Assembly (NCBI RefSeq): GCF_020023995.1
Contig: NZ_NRRD01000023.1
Location: 1 to 52,041, forward strand
DNA length: 52,041 nt
Source of the DNA: Rhodobacter sp. TJ_12
Lineage (GTDB): Bacteria > Pseudomonadota > Alphaproteobacteria > Rhodobacterales > Rhodobacteraceae
Direction of reading: 5' to 3'
Shown piece after piece: positions 8,777 to 17,593 of this stretch. Both the position numbers and the translations under genes were made by a program. The notes under the pieces were generated by a model. The model did no database searches. It saw only the letters and a list, made by a program, of their open reading frames with translations, and was not told the origin of the DNA. The stretch's first letter is position 1; every line of letters starts with the position of its first letter.

Positions 8777-9400
8777 CTAGTTCGCGGCGCGGATGCTTGC
8801 CTCTAGAGATTGTAGCAACTTGCGCTGGGTGGCATCGTCAAGCCCACTTCCGCGCAGTGGCATCACCGAAAGCGCCGCGACATGGCCCGAGATACCGGTG
8901 ATCGCGCGCCAATAGGTGCCATCGACCGGGCCGGATGTGTCGACCGAACGATCCGCAATCTTTAGAAACAGAAGCTTCTCAGACTGTTGCACGCGCAAAA
9001 TCTTCAAATCTTCGGCGCGGCCCGAACGCGCCATCCCCGCGCGCCCTGCTTCGGATCGGAAGAACCGCTCATATCCTTCCAGCGCGACTTGTGTCGGCAC
9101 TTTTGGCATCGGTCCGACGGCGGCGCTGAGCAAGGCGCGGTGGCGCGGCTGCGTCGCTTGCGGGTCCCGCGCGATCGCGGCGCAATTGCCCCAAAGCACA
9201 AAGGCGGCCTCGGGCGCGTCGCGCTGCGATTTGGGATCGATGCAGTAGCCCGTGGGGGCGGCAAGCGTCAGCTTCCCACCCAAGACAGTGACCCGATGTT
9301 GCGGGGATTTCGACTTCGCAACCGGCAGGTCGGCCATGCAGCCGGACAGCACCGTTGCCGCAAGCGTCATCGCCAAGGCCAGAGCTGTTCCGCGTCGCAT
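8777..9400 (-). CDS. predicted lipoprotein of unknown function
   Basis: The 207-residue protein begins with a basic n-region, a hydrophobic core and a lipobox LSGC (Cys21), so it should be lipidated and anchored facing the periplasm. The mature part has a short alternating strand pattern (RVTVLGGKLTLAAPTGYCID), two further cysteines in the first third, and no catalytic motif that I recognise. It stands alone: 153 bp downstream lies the DUF6478-like gene on the same strand, and the amino-sugar operon is divergent on the other side. Confidence 0.8.
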   Translation of the reverse strand: MRRGTALALAMTLAATVLSGCMADLPVAKSKSPQHRVTVLGGKLTLAAPTGYCIDPKSQRDAPEAAFVLWGNCAAIARDPQATQPRHRALLSAAVGPMPKVPTQVALEGYERFFRSEAGRAGMARSGRAEDLKILRVQQSEKLLFLKIADRSVDTSGPVDGTYWRAITGISGHVAALSVMPLRGSGLDDATQRKLLQSLEASIRAAN

Positions 9401-9547
9401 ATGGTCCCCCGTTCACGGAATTGTCCTACCAATCCGGTTCCTATGATCGCAAGCCTTGATCGGCTTCTGCGCGCGATCGCGCCGCGTTTTGCCTTGCCCG
9501 CCCTCGTCCGGCGCGGCATCGTTCGGCGCAGGGCAAACGGAGGCGAA

Positions 9548-10372
9548 ATGATCTATCTTGGTGTGGATGGGGGCGGCAGCGGCTGCCGCGCGGTTCTGGC
9601 CGATGCTGCGGGTCAGGTGCTGGCGCGGGCCGAAGGTGGGCCCGCCAATATCGCCTCCGATTTTGCGGCATCGCTTGGCAATCTCGAAGCGATTGTACGC
9701 GAGGTTCTTGGGTCGCATCCGACCGAAGATTTACGCGCGGTTTTGGGGCTCGCTGGCGCAAACCTGTCGGGCGCGGGCGATCGGCTGGCCACCGCTTTGC
9801 CGTTTCGGGCCCGGGTTGTGCAGGATATCGCCACCTCCTTGCGGGGCGCGTTGGGCAAAGGTGACGGGATTGTTGCGGCAATTGGCACCGGCTCCGTTTT
9901 TGCGCGGCAATTGAACGGAGAGGTTAAGGCGATTGGCGGCTGGGGCTTTCGCTTGGGCGACGAGGCTTCGGGCGCGTGGATGGGGCGGTTGATGCTGAAC
10001 CGGATCACGCGGATGGTGGATGGCTATGTGCCACGGACCCCCTTGGCCGAAACGGTCTTGGCCAAGCTGGGCGGCGGGCCGGGGCTTGTCGATTTTTCCT
10101 TGACGAAAACGCCCGGGGATCACGCGCGGCTTGTGCATTTTATGGCGGACGCGCTGGACGATCCGCTGACGCAAGAGATCATGGCCGAGACGCAGGCGGA
10201 ATTGCGCCGCGCGATTGGCCTTTTGCAGAAGGACCCGCCGTTGCCCGTGGTGTGGCAAGGGGGCTTGGGGGCGACACTGGCGCTACCGGATTGGCCGCGC
10301 GCTGCGCCTTTGGGCACGGCGGTTGACGGCGCGCTGGCGATGGCGATGGATGCGGCGACATGGGCAGAGTGA
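9548..10372 (+). CDS. BadF/BadG-family N-acetylglucosamine kinase
   Basis: The 274-residue product is an ASKHA-fold sugar kinase of the BadF/BadG/BcrA type, likely phosphorylating N-acetylglucosamine recovered from cell wall turnover. The phosphate-1 loop is at the extreme N-terminus (YLGVDGGGSGCRAVL), the phosphate-2 motif is IVAAIGTGS at about 100-110, followed by GGWGFRLGDEASG. The ATG at 9548 has GGAGG at ideal spacing. An upstream in-frame ATG at 9443 would add a basic 35-residue extension and is unlikely. It overlaps nagA by 13 bp, giving a two-gene GlcNAc-to-GlcN-6-P module; no nagB deaminase or transporter is adjacent. Confidence 0.85.
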   Translation: MIYLGVDGGGSGCRAVLADAAGQVLARAEGGPANIASDFAASLGNLEAIVREVLGSHPTEDLRAVLGLAGANLSGAGDRLATALPFRARVVQDIATSLRGALGKGDGIVAAIGTGSVFARQLNGEVKAIGGWGFRLGDEASGAWMGRLMLNRITRMVDGYVPRTPLAETVLAKLGGGPGLVDFSLTKTPGDHARLVHFMADALDDPLTQEIMAETQAELRRAIGLLQKDPPLPVVWQGGLGATLALPDWPRAAPLGTAVDGALAMAMDAATWAE

Positions 10373-11511
10373 TCTTTGCTGGCGCGCGGCTTTTTGACGG
10401 CGCAGCGTTCCATGAAGGTCAGGCCCTTGTCACTCGCGCGGGCCAAATCGAAGCCATCGTGCCCGAGGCACAGCGGCCCGAGGGGCAACAGATCGTGCTG
10501 AAGGGTGGGGTTCTGGCCCCGGGGCTGATCGATTTGCAAGTGAACGGCGGTGGCGGGGTGATGCTAGGCGCAGGCGCGGAGCCGCTCGAAGAAATTGCCA
10601 CGATTTGCGCGGCCCATGCTGCCTTGGGCGCGACAGGGGTTCTGCCAACGCTTATCACCACCTCGGCGGCGCAGACGCGACGGGTGTTGGCGGCGGGCGT
10701 GGCGGCGGTGGGCCGGGTGTCGGGCTTCTTGGGGCTGCATCTCGAAGGCCCGCATCTGGACCTAAAACGCCCCGGTTGCCATCCGGCCGAACATATCCGG
10801 CCAATGGATCAAGACGATCTTGAAACCTTGTGCGAGGCGCGGGCGGGCTTGCCCGCGCTCATGCTGACGGTGGCCCCTGCCTCGGTCACGCCCGACCAGA
10901 TTGCCCGTCTGACCGAGGCGGGTGTGGTGGTGTTTTTGGGCCATGCCGATTGCAGCTTTGCCGAGGCCGAAGCCGCAAAGCAGGCAGGCGCGCAAGGTGT
11001 GACGCATCTGTTCAACGCGATGAGCCAGCTTGGCTCGCGTGAGCCCGGTTTGGTTGGCGCGGCGCTCAGTCTGCCTTTGGCAACAGGGCTGATCGCCGAT
11101 GGTATTCATGTGGCGCCGCAAACCGCCAAGCTGGCCCTGCAATTGGCCGGGGAGCGGATGTTCCTTGTCACCGATGCGATGGCGGTGGCGGGCACTGATC
11201 TGACGGCTTTCGATCTGGCGGGGCAGCGCATCTTGCGGGCCGATGGCGCGCTGCGCACCGAAAACGGCACCTTGGCGGGGGCCGATCTCAGCTTGCCGCA
11301 AGCCTTGCGGTTTTGCATCGACAGGCTTGGCCTGTCGCCCGCGCAGGCCCTGGCGATGATGACCGCGCGCCCCGCGCAGGTGATCGGGGCCAAGGCCGGG
11401 CGGCTATCGCCCGGTCTGCCCGCCGATCTGGTGCATTTCAACGAGGATTGGCGGCTTGCCCGCGTCTGGCAGCGTGGGGTCGCGCGTCAGGCGAAATCCG
11501 AAACATCATAG
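10360..11511 (+). CDS. nagA: N-acetylglucosamine-6-phosphate deacetylase NagA
   Basis: NagA removes acetate from GlcNAc-6-phosphate to give glucosamine-6-phosphate. The 383-residue amidohydrolase has the N-terminal small beta domain (APGLIDLQVNGGGG), the LHLEGPHL motif carrying the metal-binding glutamate, the LGHADCSF and THLFNAMSQL histidines, and the catalytic aspartate in VTDAMA. The start lies inside the kinase gene (13-bp overlap), so the two are coupled. The 3' end overlaps the convergent serB by 25 bp. Confidence 0.95.
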   Translation: MGRVIFAGARLFDGAAFHEGQALVTRAGQIEAIVPEAQRPEGQQIVLKGGVLAPGLIDLQVNGGGGVMLGAGAEPLEEIATICAAHAALGATGVLPTLITTSAAQTRRVLAAGVAAVGRVSGFLGLHLEGPHLDLKRPGCHPAEHIRPMDQDDLETLCEARAGLPALMLTVAPASVTPDQIARLTEAGVVVFLGHADCSFAEAEAAKQAGAQGVTHLFNAMSQLGSREPGLVGAALSLPLATGLIADGIHVAPQTAKLALQLAGERMFLVTDAMAVAGTDLTAFDLAGQRILRADGALRTENGTLAGADLSLPQALRFCIDRLGLSPAQALAMMTARPAQVIGAKAGRLSPGLPADLVHFNEDWRLARVWQRGVARQAKSETS

Positions 11512-12359
11512 CCTTGGATGTAAAGCAGCGCCGACAGATCGCCGTGGTTGATCCGAATATCGCATTGGCTTGCGACCGAGGGTTTGGCATGAAGCGCCAC
11601 ACCGGCCCCCGCGAGGGTCAGCATACCCAAATCGTTCGCACCATCGCCCACCGCCATCACCTGTTCGGGCGCAAGACCCAGCCGGGCGGTGATGTCATGG
11701 AAGGCCTGCACCTTGGCCTCGCGCCCCAAAATCGGTGTGACCGGGATGCCGGTCAGCGTGCCGTTTTCCACCCCCAGCACATTGGCGCGATGCTCATCGA
11801 AGCCCAAAGTTTCGGCGACATGGGCCGTAAAGGCTGTGAACCCGCCTGAGACCAGCGCGCAATAGGCCCCATTTGCCTTCATCGTGCGCAAAAGATCGTG
11901 CGCGCCCGGCATGAAGGTGATGCGTTCGGCTATCACCCGGGCGATCACGCTTTCGGGCAGGCCGGTCAAAAGCCCCAGCCGCTCGGTCAGCGCGCCTTCG
12001 AAGTCCAATTCGCCATTCATTGCGCGGGCGGTGATTTCGCTTACCTGCGCGCCGACACCCGCCACATCGGCCAGTTCATCAATGCATTCTTGCTGGATCA
12101 TCGTGCTGTCCATATCGGCCAGCAGCATCTGTTTGCGCCGCCCGGCGGCAGGTTGCACGACAAGGTCGATCCCCAGCCCTTGAAGGTCTTGCCAGACCTG
12201 CCAGCGATTGTCGGGCACCGACTCCAGTTCGAATTCGGCCGCGATACCGGGGGCCAGCCAGCGCATCTCGCCGCCCCCCCATGCATTGCGCAGCGAATCG
12301 GCCGTAACGGCGTTCAGATTGGCGGCTTTGGGGTCAGAAAGCAGGGTGGCAATGAACAT
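11487..12359 (-). CDS. serB: phosphoserine phosphatase SerB
   Basis: SerB performs the last step of serine synthesis, dephosphorylating phosphoserine. The 290-residue HAD-family enzyme has an N-terminal ACT-like regulatory region (about 1-75), motif I DMDST with the nucleophilic Asp, the SGGFTAF motif II and GDGANDL motif III. I start it at the ATG at 12359 (MFIATLL), dropping a 15-codon upstream extension. The gene faces serC with 167 bp between them, so all three serine-pathway genes lie together in divergent order. Confidence 0.95.
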   Translation of the reverse strand: MFIATLLSDPKAANLNAVTADSLRNAWGGGEMRWLAPGIAAEFELESVPDNRWQVWQDLQGLGIDLVVQPAAGRRKQMLLADMDSTMIQQECIDELADVAGVGAQVSEITARAMNGELDFEGALTERLGLLTGLPESVIARVIAERITFMPGAHDLLRTMKANGAYCALVSGGFTAFTAHVAETLGFDEHRANVLGVENGTLTGIPVTPILGREAKVQAFHDITARLGLAPEQVMAVGDGANDLGMLTLAGAGVALHAKPSVASQCDIRINHGDLSALLYIQGYDVSDFA

Positions 12360-12526
12360 GGGCGATATCCGGGCTGTTTCCGATAGTGGAAAGTTGTGTC
12401 GCAATTCGGGTCAGATGCGACGCTTTAGCGTCATTTTGCGTATTGTGCCAGTGCAGCGAAACCTATACCAGCAACGGCGGGACACCCCTCCCCAACGAGG
12501 GGCGCTTATCTGGAAGGATAGCTTAT
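12360..12526. promoter_or_regulatory. serB/serC divergent intergenic region
   Basis: This spacer holds the promoters for serB (leftward) and serC-serA (rightward). A small perfect hairpin GACGC-TTTA-GCGTC lies at 12419-12432. I see no sigma-70 hexamer pair at 16-18 bp spacing that I would defend. The last 45 bases form the serC leader, listed separately. Confidence 0.5.
12481..12526 (+). ncRNA. serC-type leader RNA (two hairpins, second carries the ribosome site)
   Basis: Hairpin 1 is a perfect six-bp stem CCCCTC (12485-12490) / GAGGGG (12497-12502) with loop CCCAAC. Hairpin 2 pairs GCTTATC (12504-12510) with GATAGC (12517-12522), one T bulged. The Shine-Dalgarno GGAAGGA (12512-12518) occupies its loop and 3' arm, nine bases before the serC ATG. 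Two short hairpins ending on the start site of serC are the description of the serC motif known from comparative genomics in Rhodobacterales and related alphaproteobacteria. Its ligand is not known to me. Control of translation initiation is the obvious inference. Confidence 0.75.
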
Positions 12527-13678
12527 ATGGCTAGTTCTATGACTGCTCCGGCGACGCGGCCGGCGAATCCGCGTTTTTCTTCGGGCCCCTGCACGAAGAT
12601 CCCTGGTTACTCCCTCGACATGCTTGCTGATGCGCCGTTGGGCCGGTCGCACCGCGCCGCGGTTGGTAAAGCCAAGCTGAAAGAGGCGATTGACCTGACC
12701 CGTGAAATTCTGGGCGTGCCGGCGGATTACCGCATCGGTATCGTCCCCGCCTCGGACACCGGCGCTGTTGAAATGGCGCTCTGGTCGCTTCTGGGCGCCC
12801 GCAAAGCGACCATGTGCGCTTGGGAAAGCTTTGGCTCCGGCTGGGTCACCGATGTGGTGAAACAGCTCAAAATCGATGCCGAAGTGAAAGAAGCTGGCTA
12901 CGGCGATATCGTCGATTTTGCCACCGTCGATTTTAATACAGACGTTGTGTTCACGTGGAACGGCACCACCTCGGGCGTGCGTGTGCCTAATGGCGATGCT
13001 ATCCCGGCGGACCGCGAAGGCCTGACCATCTGTGACGCCACCTCGGCCGCTTTCGCGATGGATTTGCCGTGGGATAAGCTCGATGTCACCACCTTCTCGT
13101 GGCAAAAAGTCCTGGGCGGTGAAGGTGGTCATGGTGTGCTGATCCTGTCCCCGCGCGCTGTGGAACGGCTTGAAAGCTACACCCCCGCGTGGCCGCTGCC
13201 GAAAATCTTCCGCATGACCAAAGGCGGCAAGCTGATCGAAGGCATTTTCAAAGGGGAGACGATCAATACCCCCTCGATGCTTTGCGTTGAAGATTACCTT
13301 GTGTCGCTGAAATGGGCGCAAACCGTGGGCGGGCTGAAAGGCCTTGTCGACCGTGCCGCTGCCAATGCCAAAGTGGTGTGGGATTTCTGCGCCGCAAATG
13401 ACTGGATCGCGAACCTTGCCAATGACCCGGCGACGGCTTCGACCACCAGCGTTTGCGTTAAGTTCACCGATGACCGCATCAAAGACGGTGCCGCCTTTGC
13501 GAAAGCCGTGGCCAAGCGGCTGGAAAACGAAGGCGTTGCGCTGGACATGGGGGCCTATCGCGATGCCCCCGCAGGCTTGCGCATCTGGTGTGGCTCGACG
13601 GTGGAAACCGCCGATGTCGAAGCGCTGATGCCGTGGCTTGCTTACGCTTTTGAAGCGGAAATCGCGGCGCAAGCCTGA
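12527..13678 (+). CDS. serC: phosphoserine aminotransferase SerC
   Basis: SerC transaminates 3-phosphohydroxypyruvate to phosphoserine with glutamate, using PLP. The 383-residue protein is the short alphaproteobacterial form: NPRFSSGPC near the N-terminus, the [20 protein letters not shown] strand with the PLP-ring aspartate, and [14 protein letters not shown] with the Schiff-base lysine. The ATG at 12527 is set by the leader's GGAAGGA site; longer readings would translate the leader itself. serA follows after 82 bp in the same operon. Confidence 0.95.
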   Translation: MASSMTAPATRPANPRFSSGPCTKIPGYSLDMLADAPLGRSHRAAVGKAKLKEAIDLTREILGVPADYRIGIVPASDTGAVEMALWSLLGARKATMCAWESFGSGWVTDVVKQLKIDAEVKEAGYGDIVDFATVDFNTDVVFTWNGTTSGVRVPNGDAIPADREGLTICDATSAAFAMDLPWDKLDVTTFSWQKVLGGEGGHGVLILSPRAVERLESYTPAWPLPKIFRMTKGGKLIEGIFKGETINTPSMLCVEDYLVSLKWAQTVGGLKGLVDRAAANAKVVWDFCAANDWIANLANDPATASTTSVCVKFTDDRIKDGAAFAKAVAKRLENEGVALDMGAYRDAPAGLRIWCGSTVETADVEALMPWLAYAFEAEIAAQA

Positions 13679-13701
13679 TTTTACGCCTGATCTGTGAACG
13701 C

Positions 13702-13724
13702 GATGGGCGCATACGGCGCCCATC
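13702..13724 (+). other. serC-serA intercistronic hairpin
   Basis: A perfect nine-bp stem, GATGGGCGC / GCGCCCATC with loop ATACG, lies between serC and serA. It is followed by CTTCCTAAATTTT rather than a clean T-run. It could stabilise upstream serC mRNA, attenuate serA, or act as a leaky terminator. Confidence 0.6.
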
Positions 13725-13760
13725 CTTCCTAAATTTTCCGAATATTCAGGAGCCCTAGAC

Positions 13761-15356
13761 ATGGCCCCCAAGGTTCTCATCTCCGACGCCCTCTCTGAAG
13801 CTGCCGTGCAAATCTTCCGTGATCGCGGCATCGAGGTCGACTTCCAGCCGAAACTTGGCAAAGACAAAGAAAAACTGGCCGAGATCATCGGCAATTACGA
13901 TGGTCTGGCGATCCGTTCGGCCACCAAGGCGACGGCTGCACTGCTTGAAAAAGCCACCAACCTCAAGGTGATCGGCCGCGCTGGGATCGGTGTCGACAAC
14001 GTCGATAAAGAAGCCGCGTCGAAAAAGGGCATCATTGTGATGAACACGCCCTTCGGCAACATGATCACCACCGCCGAACATGCGATTGCGATGATGTTCG
14101 CCGTCGCGCGCCAAATTCCCGAAGCCTCCGAATCGACCCATGCGGGCAAATGGGAAAAGTCGAAATTCATGGGTGTCGAACTGACCGGCAAGACGCTCGG
14201 TGTGATCGGCGCGGGCAACATTGGCGGGATCGTGTGCGACCGCGCCAAGGGGCTGAAAATGAAAGTCGTCGCCTATGACCCCTTCCTTGGCGAGGAAAAG
14301 GCGCAGAAGATGGGCGTCGAAAAGGTCGAACTGGAAGACCTTCTCAAGCGCGCCGATTTCATCACGTTGCACGTGCCGCTGACCGACAGCACCCGCAACA
14401 TCCTGAGCCGCGAAAACCTTGCCAAAACCAAGCCGGGTGTGCGCATCATCAACTGCGCCCGTGGCGGTCTGGTCGATGAAGAGGCGCTGGCCGAAATGCT
14501 GAAATCGGGCCATGTCGCGGGCGCTGCCTTTGACGTGTTCTCGGTCGAACCGGCCACCGACAATCCGCTTTTCAACCTGCCCAACGTCGTGTGCACCCCG
14601 CACCTTGGCGCCTCCACCTCGGAAGCCCAAGAAAACGTCGCGCTGCAAGTGGCCGAGCAGATGTCGAACTACCTGCTGGATGGGGCTGTTGAAAACGCGC
14701 TCAACATGCCGTCGATGACCGCCGAAGAAGCCAAGGTCATGGGCCCGTGGGTCAAATTGGCCGAATATCTGGGCGCCTTCATCGGTCAGATGACCGATGA
14801 GCCGGTCAAGGCGATCAACATCACCTATGACGGGTCCGCCTCGGGCATGAACCTCAAGGCGCTTGATTGCGCGGTGATCGCGGGCATCATGAGCCGTGCG
14901 AACCCCGATGTGAACATGGTCTCGGCCCCGGTGATCGCGAAAGAACGCGGCATCAAAATCTCAACCACAACGCAAGACAAATCGGGCGTGTTCGACGGCT
15001 ATATCAAAGTGACCGTGGTCACCGAAAAGCGCGAGCGCTCCATCGCGGGCACCTGCTTCTCGGATGGCAAGCCGCGCTTCATCCAGATCAAGGGCATCAC
15101 CATCGACGCCGAGGTGGGCCGACATATGCTTTACACCACCAACAAGGACGTGCCGGGCATCATCGGCACGCTGGGCACGATGCTGGGCAAGCATGGCGCG
15201 AACGTTGCCAACTTTACCCTTGGCCGCTCGGCGGCGGGTGGCGAAGCCATTGCCATTGCTTACCTGGATGAGACGCTGGGCGAAGCAGCGGTTGCCGATC
15301 TGGAAGCGACCGGCCTGTTCCAGCAGGTGAAACCGTTGGAATTCAACATCGGTTGA
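13761..15356 (+). CDS. serA: D-3-phosphoglycerate dehydrogenase SerA
   Basis: SerA commits 3-phosphoglycerate to serine with NAD. The 531-residue product is the long form. The catalytic domain carries the dinucleotide motif VIGAGNIGGIV at about 151-161. The catalytic set includes NCARGG and the CTPHLGAST histidine (about 270-285). After residue 310 come the ASB intervening domain and a C-terminal ACT domain (about 455-531, RHMLYTTNKDVPGIIGTLG), which usually mediates serine feedback. An AGGAG site precedes the ATG. It is the last gene of the operon; a strong terminator follows. Confidence 0.97.
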   Translation: MAPKVLISDALSEAAVQIFRDRGIEVDFQPKLGKDKEKLAEIIGNYDGLAIRSATKATAALLEKATNLKVIGRAGIGVDNVDKEAASKKGIIVMNTPFGNMITTAEHAIAMMFAVARQIPEASESTHAGKWEKSKFMGVELTGKTLGVIGAGNIGGIVCDRAKGLKMKVVAYDPFLGEEKAQKMGVEKVELEDLLKRADFITLHVPLTDSTRNILSRENLAKTKPGVRIINCARGGLVDEEALAEMLKSGHVAGAAFDVFSVEPATDNPLFNLPNVVCTPHLGASTSEAQENVALQVAEQMSNYLLDGAVENALNMPSMTAEEAKVMGPWVKLAEYLGAFIGQMTDEPVKAINITYDGSASGMNLKALDCAVIAGIMSRANPDVNMVSAPVIAKERGIKISTTTQDKSGVFDGYIKVTVVTEKRERSIAGTCFSDGKPRFIQIKGITIDAEVGRHMLYTTNKDVPGIIGTLGTMLGKHGANVANFTLGRSAAGGEAIAIAYLDETLGEAAVADLEATGLFQQVKPLEFNIG

Positions 15357-15378
15357 GCTAGGTAACGTAAGGTAATCG

Positions 15379-15407
15379 AGGCCCTCCGCGACCGCGGGGG
15401 GCCTTTT
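15379..15407 (+). terminator. intrinsic terminator of serC-serA
   Basis: An 11-bp stem (15379-15389 with 15394-15404, one G-U pair) closes a four-base loop and runs into TTTT. It lies 22 bp after the serA stop. Confidence 0.9.
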
Positions 15408-15421
15408 CCATTGGAGAGACT

Positions 15422-16180
15422 ATGCAGACCTACGCAATTGGCGACATCCACGGCCAATATGACCTGATGCTGCGCGCTTTTGAGATGATCGAGAAAGACC
15501 GCGCCGAAAATGGCGCCGCCGACAGCCCTGTGGTGGTGCTGGGCGATTTGTGCGACCGCGGCCCGAAATCGGCGCAGGTGATCGCGCATCTTTGCAAGAC
15601 GCAAGGCCAAGATGACCGGCTTGTGGTGATCAAGGGCAATCACGACCGGATGTTTACGCTGTTCCTTGCCGACCCATGGGCACGCGACCCGCGGTTGCGC
15701 GCCGAATTCACTTGGTTGCATCCGCGCCTTGGTGGGCCCCAAACGCTCGAAAGTTATGGCATCCGCGAGCCCGGCAACCGCCCTGTCGATCAGATCCATA
15801 CCGAGGCTTTGGCTGCCGTTCCCGCCGAGGAACGCATTTGGGCGGCGAACTTGCCCACCAGCTACACGCGCGGCGACGCGATTTTCGTGCATGCGGGCAT
15901 TCGTCCGGGCGTGCCCTTGCAACAGCAAGTCGAGGATGATCTGTGCTGGATCAGGGGCGATTTCTTGACCGATACGCGCGACCATGGTGCGTTGATCGTG
16001 CATGGCCATACCGCGCTGGATGAGCCCACCCATTACGGCAACCGCCTCAATCTGGACAGTTCGGCCGGTTACGGTGGTCCCCTTTCCACGGCGGTGATCG
16101 AGGGGCGCGAAGCGTGGCTTCTAACCCCCGAAGGGCGCAAGCCGCTTGAGCCCGTGCTGTTGGAACCCATGGTTCGTTAA
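15422..16180 (+). CDS. metallophosphoesterase (PP2A/ApaH-like serine/threonine phosphatase family)
   Basis: The 252-residue protein has the complete calcineurin-like metal-binding signature: GDIHGQ at residues 7-12, GDLCDRGP at about 41-48, GNHDR at about 72-76, and later histidines in VHAGI and VHGHT. This places it with the short bacterial PPP-type phosphatases (PrpE/ApaH/Pph-like). The substrate could be phosphoserine/threonine proteins or a dinucleoside polyphosphate; the sequence does not decide. It has its own start just after the serA terminator, so it is probably transcribed separately. Confidence 0.88.
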   Translation: MQTYAIGDIHGQYDLMLRAFEMIEKDRAENGAADSPVVVLGDLCDRGPKSAQVIAHLCKTQGQDDRLVVIKGNHDRMFTLFLADPWARDPRLRAEFTWLHPRLGGPQTLESYGIREPGNRPVDQIHTEALAAVPAEERIWAANLPTSYTRGDAIFVHAGIRPGVPLQQQVEDDLCWIRGDFLTDTRDHGALIVHGHTALDEPTHYGNRLNLDSSAGYGGPLSTAVIEGREAWLLTPEGRKPLEPVLLEPMVR

Positions 16181-16219
16181 CCCTTTGCGCCGATGCTAGG
16201 GCATCGCGGATCAAAGGGT
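16180..16219 (+). repeat. nested inverted repeat / stem-loop after the metallophosphoesterase
   Basis: An outer perfect 8-bp arm pair ACCCTTTG (16180-16187) / CAAAGGGT (16212-16219) encloses an inner 6-bp pair CGATGC (16191-16196) / GCATCG (16201-16206) with loop TAGG. It begins on the last base of the stop codon. No T-run follows, so it is not a standard intrinsic terminator. Confidence 0.7.
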
Positions 16220-16225
16220 GTCGCA

Positions 16226-16336
16226 ATGAAACATGGTGCAAAGGCAGAACTGATCGGGCGCTGGGAAATGACCGCGCCCAAGGGCAGCAATTCTGGCCGG
16301 GCGCGGTTGTGCCTGATTTGGCGTCTTGTTGCCTGA
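16226..16336 (+). CDS. possible 36-residue small ORF
   Basis: An ATG at 16226 opens 36 codons of basic, non-hydrophobic sequence ending in TGA at 16336. The only candidate ribosome site (AAAGGG) is buried in the 3' arm of the nested hairpin just upstream. It may be a leader peptide, a relic or chance. No family is recognised; conservation in relatives would be the only real support. Confidence 0.2.
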   Translation: MKHGAKAELIGRWEMTAPKGSNSGRARLCLIWRLVA

Positions 16337-16417
16337 CGTTCCGTCACGCGGGTCTTCGATGCTGTTCCCGGCGTTTGCGCAGGGGTAACCTTCGCGTAAC
16401 GGCACGGGAGGGTTCAC

Positions 16418-17593
16418 ATGACTGGCATCGTCATTCTAGCGGGGGCACGCACCGCCATTGGCAGTTTTGGCGGCGGTCTTTCGGGTTTCGCACCGATTGA
16501 TCTGGCCACGCATGTGACCCGTGCCGCACTGGATCGCGCCGCCGTGTCGGCACAGCAGATCGATCAGGTCGTCTTCGGTCATATCCTGAACACTGAACCG
16601 CGCGACATGTATCTGTCGCGCGTCGCAGCGGTGCAGGTGGGCGTGCCGGTCGAAACCCCGGCGATGAACGTCAACCGGCTGTGCGGCTCGGGTGTGCAGG
16701 CGGTGGTGTCGGCGGCGCAAGCGCTGATGCTGGGAGAAGGGGATTTCGCCCTTGCCGGCGGGGCCGAGGTGATGAGCCGCGCACCCTATATTTTGCAAAC
16801 CGCGCGCTTTGGTCAGAAAATGGGCGATACCAAAGCGCTCGATATGATGACCGGCGCGCTTACCTGTCCCTTTGGCACCGGGCATATGGGGATCACGGCG
16901 GAAAATGTGGCCCGCGATTTCGGCATTTCGCGCGAAGCGCAGGATGCCTTTGCGCTTGAAAGCCAGCGCCGGGCGGCGGCGGCCATCGCAGCGGGGGATT
17001 TCATGGCCGAAATCGCCCCGATTGAGGTGACCGGGCGCAATGGCACAGTGCTGTTCGACCGGGATGAGCACCCCAAGCCAACCACGGCTGAAAAGCTGGC
17101 AGCGCTGAAACCGGCCTTTCTCAAAGAGGGGACGGTCACCCCCGGCAATGCGAGCGGCATCAATGATGGGGCGGCGGCGTTGGTCTTGGCGCGTGAAAAG
17201 GCGGCGCTGGCCCACGGGCTCAAGCCGCTGGCGCGGATCATCGGGTCCGCCGTGGCCGGTGTGCGGCCCGAGGTGATGGGGCTAGGGCCGATCCCGGCGG
17301 TGCGGCGGCTGTGCGAAACAACCGGCCTTGGGATTGACGCTTTCGACGTGATCGAAAGCAACGAGGCGTTCGCGGCGCAGGCCTTGGCGGTGTCGCAGGA
17401 ATTGGGTCTTGATCCGGCCAGGGTGAACCCCGATGGCGGAGCGATCGCTCTAGGCCATCCGGTAGGGGCGACCGGGGCAATTCTAATCGTCAAGGCACTG
17501 CACAGGTTGCAGCGCACCGGCGCGCGACGGGCCTTAATTACTATGTGCATCGGGGGCGGGCAGGGGATCGCGCTGGCGATCGAGCGGCTTTAG
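16418..17593 (+). CDS. acetyl-CoA C-acetyltransferase (thiolase II family)
   Basis: This thiolase condenses or cleaves acyl-CoA units, either making acetoacetyl-CoA (polyhydroxybutyrate, ethylmalonyl-CoA pathways) or degrading 3-ketoacyl-CoA. The 391-residue protein shows the nucleophilic Cys in NRLCGSG (about residue 89), NEAFAAQ, the catalytic His in [10 protein letters not shown] and the general-base Cys in CIGGGQG. No phaB, fatty-acid or CoA-transferase gene is next to it, so the pathway is not fixed by context. GGGAGGG stands before the ATG. Its 3' end overlaps convergent pbpC by 4 bp. Confidence 0.92.
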   Translation: MTGIVILAGARTAIGSFGGGLSGFAPIDLATHVTRAALDRAAVSAQQIDQVVFGHILNTEPRDMYLSRVAAVQVGVPVETPAMNVNRLCGSGVQAVVSAAQALMLGEGDFALAGGAEVMSRAPYILQTARFGQKMGDTKALDMMTGALTCPFGTGHMGITAENVARDFGISREAQDAFALESQRRAAAAIAAGDFMAEIAPIEVTGRNGTVLFDRDEHPKPTTAEKLAALKPAFLKEGTVTPGNASGINDGAAALVLAREKAALAHGLKPLARIIGSAVAGVRPEVMGLGPIPAVRRLCETTGLGIDAFDVIESNEAFAAQALAVSQELGLDPARVNPDGGAIALGHPVGATGAILIVKALHRLQRTGARRALITMCIGGGQGIALAIERL

